Of a DNA stretch of 64,000 bases, positions 1 to 9,172 are shown one piece after another. Each line of letters opens with the position of its first letter. The stretch's first letter is position 1. Source of the DNA: CAVSRC01 sp963782045 (GTDB lineage: Bacteria; Pseudomonadota; Alphaproteobacteria; Rhizobiales; Kaistiaceae); assembly GCA_963782045.1 (NCBI GenBank), contig CAWAIR010000005.1:62001-126000 (forward strand), read 5' to 3'. The position numbers were made by a program, and so were the translations under genes. A model generated the notes under the pieces. That model worked only from the letters and a program-made list of their open reading frames with translations, was not told the origin of the DNA and did no database searches.

Positions 1-401
1 AGCCGAAAGCGCCGCGGTCAAACTGGGCGGTCACCGGCCTCTATTTCTACGACGGCGAAGTGGTGGATATCGCCCGCTCGCTGAGGCCCTCGGCGCGCGG
101 CGAGTTGGAGATCACCGACGTCAACCGCCGCTATCTGCAAGCCGGCCGGCTGCACGTGGAGAAGATGGGCCGCGGCTTTGCCTGGCTCGACACCGGTACG
201 CATGAGAGCCTCGGCGATGCGTCCTCCTTCGTGCGCACCATCGAAAATCGGCAGGGCATCAAGATCGCCTGTCCCGAGGAGATCGCCTTCGATCGCGGCT
301 ACCTCACCGTCGAGCAAGTCCTCGCCCGCGCCGATGCCCTCGGCAAGACCGAGTACGCTGCCTATCTGCGTGACCGGGTGGCGGACCGGGATCACGACTG
401 A
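1..401 (+). CDS. rfbA: Glucose-1-phosphate thymidylyltransferase, C-terminal part
   Basis: This is the 3' end of RmlA/RfbA, which makes dTDP-glucose from glucose-1-phosphate and dTTP, the first step of dTDP-L-rhamnose synthesis. The gene enters the window already in frame (codons from base 3) and the last 133 residues are visible. They include the family segment LDTGTHESLGDASSFV and the typical C-terminal helix region around ACPEEIAF. The N-terminal nucleotide-binding half lies outside the window. The stop TGA at 399-401 overlaps the rfbC ATG by one base, so it belongs to an rfbACBD operon. The family assignment is secure; how the missing part looks is unknown. Confidence 0.93.
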   Translation, partial: PKAPRSNWAVTGLYFYDGEVVDIARSLRPSARGELEITDVNRRYLQAGRLHVEKMGRGFAWLDTGTHESLGDASSFVRTIENRQGIKIACPEEIAFDRGYLTVEQVLARADALGKTEYAAYLRDRVADRDHD

Positions 402-961
402 TGCAGGTGCGCGAACTTGGGCTTCCGGGCGTCCTGGAGATCGTGCCCGACCGTTTTGAGGACGCGCGCGGCTTCTTCTCGGAGACCTGGAATGCGCAGC
501 GCTTTCGCCAGGCGGGGATCGATATCGCCTGGGTCCAGGACAACTATTCCCTTTCCGTCGCGCCCTCGGTGCTCCGCGGCCTCCACTATCAGGCGCTGCC
601 GGCGGCGCAAGACAAGCTCGTCCGTGCTCCGCGCGGTGCAATCTTCGACGTCGCCGTCGATATCCGCCATGGATCGCCCACGTTCGGCCGCTGGGTCGGG
701 ATCGAAGTCTCGCGCGAGAAATGGAACCAGGTCCTGGTGCCGAAGGGCTTCGCCCATGGCTTCCTGACCCTCCAGCCCGACACCGAGGTCATCTATAAGG
801 TCTCGGCCCCCTATTCGCCCACGCACGATCGTTCCATCCGCTTCGACGATCCCGATATCGGCATCGTCTGGCCGCTCGGCGGGGCGGAACCGATCCTTTC
901 GGCCAAGGATGCGGACGCGCCCGCTCTGGCGACGGTCGAGACGGGCTTTCGCTTCGGGTAA
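401..961 (+). CDS. rfbC: dTDP-4-dehydrorhamnose 3,5-epimerase
   Basis: A 186-residue RmlC. It epimerises C3 and C5 of dTDP-4-keto-6-deoxyglucose in the cytoplasm, the third rhamnose-pathway step. Visible family features are the RGFFSETW segment (23-30), QDNYS (46-50), LRGLHYQ with the catalytic base His62 (58-64), the conserved Lys72, and the catalytic acid Tyr132 in VIYKV. The length is normal for the family. The ATG overlaps the rfbA stop (TGATG), so translation is probably coupled. A 36-bp gap separates it from rfbB. Confidence 0.96.
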   Translation: MQVRELGLPGVLEIVPDRFEDARGFFSETWNAQRFRQAGIDIAWVQDNYSLSVAPSVLRGLHYQALPAAQDKLVRAPRGAIFDVAVDIRHGSPTFGRWVGIEVSREKWNQVLVPKGFAHGFLTLQPDTEVIYKVSAPYSPTHDRSIRFDDPDIGIVWPLGGAEPILSAKDADAPALATVETGFRFG

Positions 962-997
962 GCTGCGCGTGACCGCAACCACCAAAAGGGCAGCCGC

Positions 998-2053
998 ATG
1001 AAGGTCCTGGTGACCGGAGGCGCAGGGTTCATAGGCTCGGCCGTCTGCCGCCACTTGATCGCGGAGACGGATCATCACGTGGTCAACCTCGACAAGTTGA
1101 CCTACGCCGCCAATCTCTCCTCGCTCGCTCCCGTCGGCAACAGCCCGCGCTACCGCTTCGTCGAGGGCGACATCTGCGACCATGCGCTGGTGTCGGCGCT
1201 GCTCCGCGAGCACGATATCGACGCGATCATGCATCTGGCCGCCGAAAGCCATGTCGATCGCTCGATCGGCGGCCCTGCCGCCTTCATCGCGACCAATATC
1301 GTCGGCACCTACACGCTGCTCGATGCCGCCCGTCAGTATTGGGTCGAGGCGCGGGGCAAGGATCCCGAGCGCTTCCGCTTTCACCACATCTCGACCGACG
1401 AGGTCTTCGGCGACCTTCCCTTCGACGGGACGACGTTCAGCGAAGACACCCCCTACCGGCCGTCGTCGCCCTATTCGGCCTCCAAGGCATCGGCCGATCA
1501 TCTGGTGCGTGCCTGGCACGCGACCTACGGCCTGCCAATCGTCGTCTCGAACTGCTCCAACAACTACGGGCCCTACCATTTCCCCGAAAAGCTGATCCCG
1601 CTCGCCATCCTCAATGCGCTCGAGGGCAAGCCGATCGGCGTCTATGGCAAGGGCGAGAACGTGCGCGACTGGCTCCATGTGGAGGAGCACGCCGAAGCGC
1701 TCGTCGCTGTCCTCGAGCGCGGTCGCCTCGGCCAGTCCTACAACATCGGCGGCAATAGCGAACGCACCAATCTCGCCGTGGTCGAGGCGATCTGCGATCT
1801 TCTTGACGCGCGTCGGCCGCTTGCCGACGGGCGCTCGCGACGCAGCCTCATCACCTTCGTCAAGGACCGGCCGGGCCACGACCGCCGCTATGCGATCGAT
1901 GCAGGCAAGATCGCCGCTGAGCTCGGCTGGCGACCGAAGCGCAGCTTCGAGGCGGGGATTGCCGAGACCATCGACTGGTATCTCGCTAACGAGGCCTGGT
2001 GGCGCCCCATCCGCGACGGCCGCTATGCGGGCGAGCGTCTCGGGGCGGTCTGA
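998..2053 (+). CDS. rfbB: dTDP-glucose 4,6-dehydratase
   Basis: A 351-residue extended short-chain dehydrogenase (RmlB). It converts dTDP-glucose to dTDP-4-keto-6-deoxyglucose using bound NAD+. The N-terminal Rossmann motif is TGGAGFIG (6-13). The dehydratase signature STDEVFG carries the active-site Asp134 and Glu135, and YSASK gives Tyr159 and Lys163. The length is usual for the family. Its stop overlaps the rfbD start by one base (TGATG). It is the second pathway enzyme although it is third in gene order. Confidence 0.97.
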   Translation: MKVLVTGGAGFIGSAVCRHLIAETDHHVVNLDKLTYAANLSSLAPVGNSPRYRFVEGDICDHALVSALLREHDIDAIMHLAAESHVDRSIGGPAAFIATNIVGTYTLLDAARQYWVEARGKDPERFRFHHISTDEVFGDLPFDGTTFSEDTPYRPSSPYSASKASADHLVRAWHATYGLPIVVSNCSNNYGPYHFPEKLIPLAILNALEGKPIGVYGKGENVRDWLHVEEHAEALVAVLERGRLGQSYNIGGNSERTNLAVVEAICDLLDARRPLADGRSRRSLITFVKDRPGHDRRYAIDAGKIAAELGWRPKRSFEAGIAETIDWYLANEAWWRPIRDGRYAGERLGAV

Positions 2054-2952
2054 TGCCGCTCAGGCTCGTCGTAACAGGCAGGCATGGGCAAGTGGCCACG
2101 GCTCTGGCGCGGCTGGCGGCCTCCGACGCGACGCTCGACGTCATCACCGTCGGCCGTCCCGAGATGGATCTCGCTGAGCCCGAGACGGTCACTTCCGCGA
2201 TCGCCTCCGGGCGTCCGGATGTCGTGGTCAATGCCGCCGCCTATACCGCGGTTGACCGGGCGGAGAGCGAGGCGGAGCTTGCCTTTGCCGTTAACGGCGC
2301 GGGGGCCAAGGCGGTCGCCGAGGCAACCAGAAAGCTCGGCGTCCCGATCATCCAGCTCTCCACCGACTACGTCTTCGACGGCGCCAAGGCATCGCCTTAC
2401 GTCGAAACCGACGAGACGGCGCCTCTGTCGGTCTATGGCGCCTCCAAGCGCGCCGGCGAGCAGGCGGTTGCCGCTGCCAATCCGCAGCACGTGATCCTGC
2501 GCACGTCCTGGGTCTATTCGGCCGACGGCGCCAACTTCCTTCGCACCATGCTCCGGCTCGCCCGCGAACGCTCCGTGCTCCGCGTCGTCGACGATCAGCA
2601 CGGCAGCCCCACCCATGCCGACGACATTGCCGCTGGAATTGTCACTGTTGCCAGGGCACTCGCCAGCGGCGAGGGAACTGCCGGCGTCTTCCACATGACG
2701 GCCGCCGGCGAGACGACCTGGTGCGGCTTCGCCAGGGCGATCCTTGCGGCAAGCGCCGATCTCGGCGGCCCCTCGGTGCCCGTGGCGCCGATCACCACCG
2801 CGCAATACCAGACGCCTGCGGCGCGGCCGCAGAATTCCCGACTCGACTGCACTAAGATCGCCGATGTCTATGGCATCCGCCTGCCGGAGTGGCAGACGCA
2901 GATCAGAAATTGCGTTTCCGATGAGCTCGCCAAGCACCGGAACCTGTGCTGA
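2053..2952 (+). CDS. rfbD: dTDP-4-dehydrorhamnose reductase
   Basis: A 299-residue RmlD. It reduces dTDP-4-keto-L-rhamnose to dTDP-L-rhamnose, the last step of the pathway. It has the NAD(P)-binding start VVTGRHGQV (6-14), the RmlD motif STDYVFDG (103-110), YGASK with Tyr128 and Lys132, and the conserved DQHGSPT segment. The ATG at 2053 overlaps the rfbB stop and is preferred over an in-frame upstream ATG at 1999, which would give a basic N-terminal tail not found in the family and overlap rfbB by 55 bases. It ends the rhamnose operon. Confidence 0.95.
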   Translation: MPLRLVVTGRHGQVATALARLAASDATLDVITVGRPEMDLAEPETVTSAIASGRPDVVVNAAAYTAVDRAESEAELAFAVNGAGAKAVAEATRKLGVPIIQLSTDYVFDGAKASPYVETDETAPLSVYGASKRAGEQAVAAANPQHVILRTSWVYSADGANFLRTMLRLARERSVLRVVDDQHGSPTHADDIAAGIVTVARALASGEGTAGVFHMTAAGETTWCGFARAILAASADLGGPSVPVAPITTAQYQTPAARPQNSRLDCTKIADVYGIRLPEWQTQIRNCVSDELAKHRNLC

Positions 2953-3012
2953 GCGTGGGGGTCCGGTGATGGGCTTCTCAGACCGTCAGCCTGCGGCACG
3001 ATCGAAGAAATC

Positions 3013-3067
3013 CCGCTGAATCCCCACCTCTTCCCGGCTGTTCCCGCTTGTAAGCGGGATTCAGCGG
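3013..3067. repeat. Nested inverted repeats between rfbD and gcdH
   Basis: CCGCTGAATCCC (3013-3024) is the perfect reverse complement of GGGATTCAGCGG (3056-3067). Inside it, TCCCGCTT (3042-3049) and AAGCGGGA (3052-3059) form a second palindrome that shares bases 3056-3059 with the outer arm, so the two stems exclude one another. No T-run follows, so this is not a standard intrinsic terminator. The inner palindrome lies 25 bases before the gcdH start and could be an operator. The function is unknown. Confidence 0.5.
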
Positions 3068-3083
3068 TGGTTACCATTGACAC

Positions 3084-4271
3084 ATGGCTGGTGAGGCAAG
3101 GTTCGACTGGCAGGATCCGTTTCGCTTCGGCGATCAGCTCTCCGAGGAGGAGCGGATGGTCGCCGCCTCGACGGCAGAATTCGCTCGGGCTGCGCTGCTG
3201 CCGCGGGTCGAGGACGCCTACCTCAACGAGACCACCGACCCGGCGATCTTCCGCGAGATGGGCGAGGCCGGCCTGCTCGGCGTCACCATTCCGGAGGACT
3301 ATGGCGGGTTGGGCCTCGGCTACGTCGCCCTTGGCCTCATCGCCCGCGAGGTCGAGCGGATCGATTCCGGCTTCCGCTCGATGCTGAGCGTGCAGTCGTC
3401 GCTGGTGATGTATCCCATTCATGCCTACGGCTCCGAGGAGCAGAAGCGGCGCTATCTGCCGAAGCTCGCCACCGGCGAACTCATCGGCTGTTTCGGGCTG
3501 ACCGAGCCGGAGGCCGGTTCCGATCCCGCCGCCATGAGCACCAGGGCGCAGAAGACCGCCGGCGGCTTTCGTCTCAACGGCGCCAAGACGTGGATCTCCA
3601 ACTCCCCGATCGCCGACGTCTTCGTCATCTGGGCACGCTCGGACGCTCATGGCGGCAAGGTCCGCGGCTTCGTGCTCGACAAGGGGGCGAAGGGCCTCAC
3701 GGCGCCGAAGATCGAGGGCAAGCTGTCGCTGCGCACCTCGATCACCGGCGAGATCGTCATGCAGGACGTCGAGGTCGGAGACGACGCGCTGCTGCCGAAC
3801 GGCGCCGGCCTCGGCGCGCCTTTCGGCTGCCTGAACCGTGCCCGCTACGGCATCGCCTGGGGCGTGATGGGCGCGGCCGAGGATTGCTTCCTGCGCGCCC
3901 GCCAGTACGGGCTCGACCGCAGGCAGTTCGGCCGCCCGCTCGCCGCCACCCAGCTCTACCAGAAGAAGCTCGCCGACATGGAGACCGAGATCGCCCTCGG
4001 GCTCCAGGCGGCGCTGCGCGTCGGCCGCCTGTTCGACACCGGGGCGCTGGCCCCGGAGATGGTCTCGCTCATCAAGCGCAACAATTGCGGCAAGGCCCTC
4101 GACATCGCGCGGGCCGCCCGCGACATGCACGGCGGCAACGGCATACAGCTCGGCTATCACGTCATGCGTCACGCCCAGAACCTGGAGACGGTCAACACCT
4201 ACGAGGGCACCCACGACGTCCACGCGCTGATCCTCGGCCGCGCCATCACTGACCTGCCGGCCTTCTCCTGA
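3084..4271 (+). CDS. gcdH: Acyl-CoA dehydrogenase, glutaryl-CoA dehydrogenase type
   Basis: A 395-residue FAD enzyme of the acyl-CoA dehydrogenase fold. It most resembles GcdH, which oxidises and decarboxylates glutaryl-CoA to crotonyl-CoA in lysine and tryptophan breakdown. Supporting segments are RSMLSVQSSLVM (98-109), GCFGLTEPEAGSDP (135-148), WISNSP, and the C-terminal TYEGTHDVHALILGRAIT, in which Glu374 occupies the catalytic-base position of GCDH. The N-terminal, beta-barrel and C-terminal helical domains are all present. The start ATG at 3084 gives a normal length. The usual partner, a glutarate CoA-transferase, is not adjacent; a CaiB/BaiF protein occurs 44 kb away. The substrate is inferred. 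Confidence 0.85.
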   Translation: MAGEARFDWQDPFRFGDQLSEEERMVAASTAEFARAALLPRVEDAYLNETTDPAIFREMGEAGLLGVTIPEDYGGLGLGYVALGLIAREVERIDSGFRSMLSVQSSLVMYPIHAYGSEEQKRRYLPKLATGELIGCFGLTEPEAGSDPAAMSTRAQKTAGGFRLNGAKTWISNSPIADVFVIWARSDAHGGKVRGFVLDKGAKGLTAPKIEGKLSLRTSITGEIVMQDVEVGDDALLPNGAGLGAPFGCLNRARYGIAWGVMGAAEDCFLRARQYGLDRRQFGRPLAATQLYQKKLADMETEIALGLQAALRVGRLFDTGALAPEMVSLIKRNNCGKALDIARAARDMHGGNGIQLGYHVMRHAQNLETVNTYEGTHDVHALILGRAITDLPAFS

Positions 4272-4400
4272 GCTGCCGGCGGCGGAACCCGGGTAGGGCC
4301 GTGCCGGGCCCGCCTTAACCGCCCCGAAAGCCAAACGGTGTAGACCCGCCTCCGGCGGCCGGTGCGATTGCGCGCCGCCGCCCTGGAGACCGACGCGCCC

Positions 4401-5558
4401 ATGACCGACACCGTCAGGGCCCGCGCCCGCCAGACCGCGGGCGACAGGGGCCTCTCCGCCGGCGCCGAGGCCATCGAACTGAGTGTCGTCGTGCCGACCT
4501 TCAACGAGGCCGGCAACGTCCCCATCCTGGTCGAGCGCCTTAGCGCCGCCCTTGCTGGCATCGCCTGGGAGGTGGTGTTCGTCGACGACGATTCCCCTGA
4601 CGGCACCGCCCTCGTCGCCCGTGACATCGCGCGACGCGACCGCCGGGTGCGGGTGATCCGCCGGCTCGGCCGGCGCGGCCTGTCGACCGCCTGCGTCGAG
4701 GGGGCGATGTCCTCCGCCGCGCCCTATTTAGCCGTCATGGACGGCGACCTCCAGCACGACGACGCCATGCTCGCCGCCATGCTGGCGACGCTCAAGCGGG
4801 AGAAGCTCGATATCGTCATCGGTAGCCGCTATCTCGCCGGCGGCGACACCGAGGGCCTGGCGCCGTGGCGGAAGGCCCTGAGCCGCGCCGGCACGCGCGT
4901 CGCCCAGACGCTGCTGAGGGCCAAGCTGACCGATCCGATGAGCGGCTTCTTCGTCATGGCGCGTGCCGCCTTCGACGAGGAGGTGTACGGCCTCTCCCAG
5001 CGCGGCTTCAAGATCCTGCTCGACATCTTCGCCTCGGCGCCGCGCCCGCTCAGCTACCGCGAGCTCCCCTGCCGCTTCAATCCGCGCCGGTCGGGCGAGA
5101 GCAAGCTCGATACCATGGTGGCGTGGGAATTCGGCATCCTGCTCATCGACAAGCTGGTCGGCCGCTACCTGCCGGTGCACTTCGTCGTGTTCGCCATGGT
5201 CGGGATGACCGGCATTGCCGTCCACCTGGCCACCCTCGGCGCCTTCGCGCTCGCCGGCGAATCCTTCGGCGTGGCGCAGACCGCAGCCGTCATGGTGGCG
5301 ATGACGTGGAACTACGTCCTCAACAACGTCATCACCTATCGCGACGAACGCCTGCGCGGCGCCGCCTTCGTGCGCGGCCTGTTGTCGTTCTGGGCGATCG
5401 GCTGGGTGGGCGCCGTCGCCAATATCGGCGTCATCGGCGCTCTGTTCAGCCGTGGCAGCGGCTGGTGGCTGGCGGGGCTCGCCGGCGGGCTCATCGGCGT
5501 CGTGTGGAATTACACCATGTCGAGCCTGTTCACCTGGCGCCGGCGCTCGCTGACCTAG
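4401..5558 (+). CDS. GT2 polyprenyl-phosphate glycosyltransferase with C-terminal GtrA domain
   Basis: A 385-residue two-domain membrane protein. Residues 27-240 are a GT2 domain of the dolichol-phosphate mannosyltransferase (DPM1) type, with VVPTFNEAGN (29-38), DDSPDGT (63-69) and the metal-binding MDGDLQHDD (113-121). From about residue 250 a four-helix GtrA domain follows, with NYVLNNVITYRDERLRG. Such fusions load a sugar from a nucleotide donor onto polyprenyl phosphate and may help flip it. An in-frame GTG at 4362 would add 13 residues; the ATG at 4401 is chosen because the GT2 core starts well after it. The neighbours make UDP-uronic acids and UDP-xylose, so the sugar may be one of those; that is inference. 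Confidence 0.85.
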   Translation: MTDTVRARARQTAGDRGLSAGAEAIELSVVVPTFNEAGNVPILVERLSAALAGIAWEVVFVDDDSPDGTALVARDIARRDRRVRVIRRLGRRGLSTACVEGAMSSAAPYLAVMDGDLQHDDAMLAAMLATLKREKLDIVIGSRYLAGGDTEGLAPWRKALSRAGTRVAQTLLRAKLTDPMSGFFVMARAAFDEEVYGLSQRGFKILLDIFASAPRPLSYRELPCRFNPRRSGESKLDTMVAWEFGILLIDKLVGRYLPVHFVVFAMVGMTGIAVHLATLGAFALAGESFGVAQTAAVMVAMTWNYVLNNVITYRDERLRGAAFVRGLLSFWAIGWVGAVANIGVIGALFSRGSGWWLAGLAGGLIGVVWNYTMSSLFTWRRRSLT

Positions 5559-5591
5559 CAGGCCGGACCGCAGACCCGCGGCGCGTCCTTG

Positions 5592-6545
5592 TCAGGCCAT
5601 CGACCGGAAATAGGCGATCGTGGCCCCGAGGCCCTCATCCAGCTCGATCTTGGGTGCCCAGCCGAGCTTGTTGCGGGCGAGCGTGATGTCGGGCTGGCGC
5701 TGGCGCGGGTCGTCCTGGGGCAGCGGCTTCTCGATGAGCCCGCCGGTGCTGCCGGTCAGCGCGATCACCTTGTCGGCAAGCTGCCGGATGGTGAACTCGT
5801 GAGGATTGCCGATGTTGACCGGGCCGGTGAAGGCGGGCTCGCTCGCCATCAGCTTCACCAGGCCGTCGATCAGGTCGTCGACGTAGCAGAACGAGCGCGT
5901 CTGCCGGCCGTCGCCGTAGATGGTGATCGGCTGGTTCTTCAGCGCCTGGATGATGAAGTTGGACACCACCCGCCCGTCGGCCGGGTGCATGCGCGGACCA
6001 TAGGTGTTGAAGATGCGCGCAACCTTGATCTCCAGGCCGTCCTGGCGGTGGTAGTCGAAGAACAGCGTCTCGGCGCAGCGCTTGCCCTCGTCGTAGCAGG
6101 AGCGCGGCCCGATCGGGTTGACCTTGCCCCAGTAGTCCTCGCGCTGCGGATGGACCTCCGGGTCGCCGTAGACCTCGCTGGTCGAGGCCTGCAGGATGCG
6201 GCAGCCGAGCCGCTTGGCCAGCCCCAGCATGTTGATGGCGCCATGCACCGAGGTCTTGGTCGTCTGCACCGGATCGTGCTGGTAGTGGATGGGCGAGGCC
6301 GGGCAGGCGAGGTTGTAGATCTCGTCGACCTCGACATAGAGCGGGAAGGTGACGTCGTGGCGCATGAACTCGAACAGCGGGTTGCCGTGCAGGTGCTCGA
6401 TGTTGCGCTTGGTGCCGGTGAACAGGTTGTCGGCGCAGAGCACCTCGTGGCCGTCGCCGAGCAGCCGGTCGATGAGGTGCGAGCCGAGGAACCCGGCGCC
6501 GCCGGTCACCAGGATGCGCTTACGGCTGTCGTAGAGGCGCGCCAC
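5592..6545 (-). CDS. UDP-glucuronate decarboxylase (UDP-xylose synthase)
   Basis: A 317-residue extended short-chain dehydrogenase matching UXS, which converts UDP-glucuronate to UDP-xylose with bound NAD+. It shows GGAGFLGSH (15-23), STSEVYGDP with Glu124, SCYDEGKR with Tyr151 and Lys155, and the family stretches NLACPASPIHYQ and RIFNTYGPRM. The start is a GTG at 6545, two bases after the ugd stop codon; no ATG is available near the Rossmann fold. It is downstream of ugd on the same strand, so Ugd supplies its substrate. The assignment is strong because the CPASP and YDEGKR motifs are specific to UXS among these enzymes. Confidence 0.93.
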   Translation of the reverse strand: MARLYDSRKRILVTGGAGFLGSHLIDRLLGDGHEVLCADNLFTGTKRNIEHLHGNPLFEFMRHDVTFPLYVEVDEIYNLACPASPIHYQHDPVQTTKTSVHGAINMLGLAKRLGCRILQASTSEVYGDPEVHPQREDYWGKVNPIGPRSCYDEGKRCAETLFFDYHRQDGLEIKVARIFNTYGPRMHPADGRVVSNFIIQALKNQPITIYGDGRQTRSFCYVDDLIDGLVKLMASEPAFTGPVNIGNPHEFTIRQLADKVIALTGSTGGLIEKPLPQDDPRQRQPDITLARNKLGWAPKIELDEGLGATIAYFRSMA

Positions 6546-6547
6546 GT

Positions 6548-7892
6548 CTATTCTGCCGCTGCGCTGAGGCTGGCCGGCTTGCCCACCGCGCCGCGACCGA
6601 TGCCGAGATAGGTCAGCCCCGCCTCGACGATTTCGTCCGGCCGGTAGACGTTGCGCAGGTCGATGACCATTCGCCCCCTCATTAGGCTGCGGATACGCTC
6701 GAGGTCGAGCGCCCGGTAGGCGTCCCATTCGGTGAGGATGACCAGCGCGTCCGAACCCTCGGCGACGTGGTAGGGCCCGTCGCACCACAGCACGTCGGCA
6801 AGCTGCGCGCGGGCGATCTCCATGCCCTCCGGATCGTGGGCGCGGACCCTGACGCCCAGCGCCTGCAGCGCCGGGACGATGGTCAGCGCCGGGGCGTCGC
6901 GCATGTCGTCGGTGTTCGGCTTGAAGGTGACGCCGAGGATGCCGACCGTCTTCTTCGCCAGGTCGCCGCCGAGCGCGGTGGCGATGCGGTCCGCCATGGC
7001 CCGCTTGCGGGCGTCGTTGGCGCCGACCGTCGCCTCGACGATGGAGAGCGCGGTGCCGGCGGATCGCGCCGTCTCGAGCAGCGCCAGCGTGTCCTTGGGG
7101 AAGCACGAGCCGCCATAGCCGGGGCCGGGATGCAAGAATTTCGGGCCGATGCGCCGGTCGAGGCCGATCCCCTGCGCCACGTCCTGGACGTCGGCGCCCA
7201 CCCGCTCGCACAGGTCGGCGATCTCGTTGATGAAGGTGATCTTGGTCGCCAGGAAGGCGTTGCTGGCATATTTGATCAGCTCGGCCGTCTCCAGGCCGGT
7301 GATCAGCATCGAGGTCCGGTTGAGGCTGAGCGGCCGGTAGATCGACTTCATCGTCTCGCGCGCATGATCGGTCTCGACGCCGGCGATCACCCGGTCGGGC
7401 CGCTTGAAGTCGTCGATCGCCGAGCCCTCGCGCAGGAACTCCGGGTTCGACGCCACCTCGATCTCGGGGTGGCCGCCCGCCTTGTGGATGCGGTCGAGCA
7501 CCTTGCGGCTGGTGCCCACCGGCACCGTCGACTTGCACACCACCACGCACCGCTGCCGGACCACCTGGGCGATGGTGTCGGCCGCCTCGAAGACGAAGGT
7601 GAGGTCGGCGAAGCCGTCGCCGCGCCGGGTCGGCGTGCCCACCGCAATGAAGATCGCGTCGGCGTCGGCGACCGCCTCGGCCAGTTCGCTGGCGTAGGAC
7701 AGGCGGTCCGCCTGCCTCGTTGCGCTTGACCAGCTCGGCCAGGCCGGGCTCGTAGATCGGCATGACGCCCTTGGCCAGGCGGTCGAGCTTGCTCTGGTCC
7801 TTGTCGACCACGACCACCTCGTGGCCGAAATCGGAGAAGCAGGCGCCACTCACAAGTCCGACATAGCCGGCGCCGATCATGGTGATTTTCAT
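6548..7892 (-). pseudogene. ugd: UDP-glucose 6-dehydrogenase with a single-base frameshift
   Basis: Ugd oxidises UDP-glucose to UDP-glucuronate. The N-terminal part (7892 to about 7715) encodes MKITMIGAGYVGLVSGACF, the Rossmann NAD motif. From about 7712 the reading continues in another frame with ADRLSYASELAEAV, EFLREGSA, and GYGGSCFPKDT containing the catalytic Cys, to a TAG at 6548. One surplus base near 7710-7717 (in a GCAGGCGG context on the coding strand) breaks the frame after KRNEA. With it removed the protein would be 447 residues, the normal size. Both halves keep strong family identity, so a sequencing error is likely. It feeds the downstream decarboxylase and probably the divergent 4-epimerase. 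Confidence 0.88.
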
Positions 7893-8146
7893 GGGGATAC
7901 GTCCGCCCGGAGAACCGGTTGAATCCGAGATTGCCAGTATGACGATAAGACCCCCGTTGCGGTAGGTTCCAGCGGAATCTTTGGATATGGTTGCGCCGCG
8001 GCCGATTGGCCGCACGGGCAGGGCGGGGCGCGCATTCTCCGGGTGACATCGCCGAGGCGATGGGATAGTCGGCACCTGCCGCGCGCGGCCGATTTTGAGC
8101 CGTGCCGCGGGGCAAACGCTTCCGGCGGTCCCCAGCAGAGGCCCCC

Positions 8147-9163
8147 ATGTCCGATCCCGTCCTGGTCACCGGTGCCGCCGGCTTCATCGGCTTCAGCCTG
8201 GCCCGGCGCCTGCTCGAGTCCGGTCGGCCGGTGGTCGGCGTCGACAGCCTCAACGCCTATTACGACCCGACGCTCAAGGAAGCGCGGCTGGACGAGCTGC
8301 GCCAGTTCTCCGGCTTCTCCTTCCGCCGCCTCGATCTCGCCGACAGCGAGGCGACCGCCGAGCTCTTCCGCGCCGGCGGTTTCGGTCCGGTGGTGCATCT
8401 GGCCGCCCAGGCCGGCGTCCGCCACTCGCTGGAAGACCCGCAGGCCTATCTCGACGCCAACCTGTCCGGCTTCCTCAACGTGCTGGAGGGCTGCCGGCAG
8501 CGCGCCACGCCGCACCTCGTCTTTGCCTCGTCGAGCTCGGTCTACGGCGCCAATACCGTGAATCCCTTCTCCGAGCACGATCCCGCCGACCATCCGATCA
8601 GCTTCTACGCCGCCACCAAGCGGGCCAACGAGCTGATGGCCCATGCCTATGCCTGGCTCTACGGGATCCCGATGACGGGCCTGCGCTTCTTCACCGTCTA
8701 CGGGCCGTGGGGACGGCCGGACATGGCCATGTGGATCTTCGCCAAGGCGATCGCGGCCGGCAAACCGGTCCCGCTGTTCAATGCCGGGCGCATGCGCCGC
8801 GACTTCACCTTCATCGACGACGTCACCGCGGCCATGGAACGCCTGATCGGGCAAGTACCGGCCGGCGACGACGCCTGGACCGGCGAGCGGCCCGATCCGG
8901 CGACGAGTTCGGCGCCCTGGCGCATCTACAACATCGGCGGCAACCAGACGATCGAGGTTCTCCGCGTGGTGGAGCTGCTCGAAGAGGCTTTCGGCCGCAA
9001 GGCGATCCGCGAGGAGCTGCCCATGCAGCCGGGCGATGTGTCGGAGACCCGCGCCGACGCCTCCGACCTCGCCGCCGCGGTTGGCATGCAGCCGGCAACG
9101 CCGATCGAGCAGGGCGTCGCACGCTTCGTCGCCTGGTATCGCCAGTATCACGGGCTCGGCTAG
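8147..9163 (+). CDS. UDP-glucuronate 4-epimerase-like NAD-dependent epimerase
   Basis: A 338-residue extended short-chain dehydrogenase, closest to LpsL-type UDP-glucuronate 4-epimerases that make UDP-galacturonate. It has TGAAGFIGF (8-16), the family-typical DSLNAYYDPTLKEARL (33-48), SSSSVYG (128-134), YAATK with Tyr154 and Lys158, and RFFTVYGPWGRPDM. The ATG at 8147 is chosen over one at 8102 because the glycine-rich loop starts five residues after it. It is transcribed away from ugd across a 254-bp gap that probably holds both promoters. The product name rests on family resemblance plus the ugd context. Confidence 0.87.
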   Translation: MSDPVLVTGAAGFIGFSLARRLLESGRPVVGVDSLNAYYDPTLKEARLDELRQFSGFSFRRLDLADSEATAELFRAGGFGPVVHLAAQAGVRHSLEDPQAYLDANLSGFLNVLEGCRQRATPHLVFASSSSVYGANTVNPFSEHDPADHPISFYAATKRANELMAHAYAWLYGIPMTGLRFFTVYGPWGRPDMAMWIFAKAIAAGKPVPLFNAGRMRRDFTFIDDVTAAMERLIGQVPAGDDAWTGERPDPATSSAPWRIYNIGGNQTIEVLRVVELLEEAFGRKAIREELPMQPGDVSETRADASDLAAAVGMQPATPIEQGVARFVAWYRQYHGLG

Positions 9164-9172
9164 GCTGGCGGC

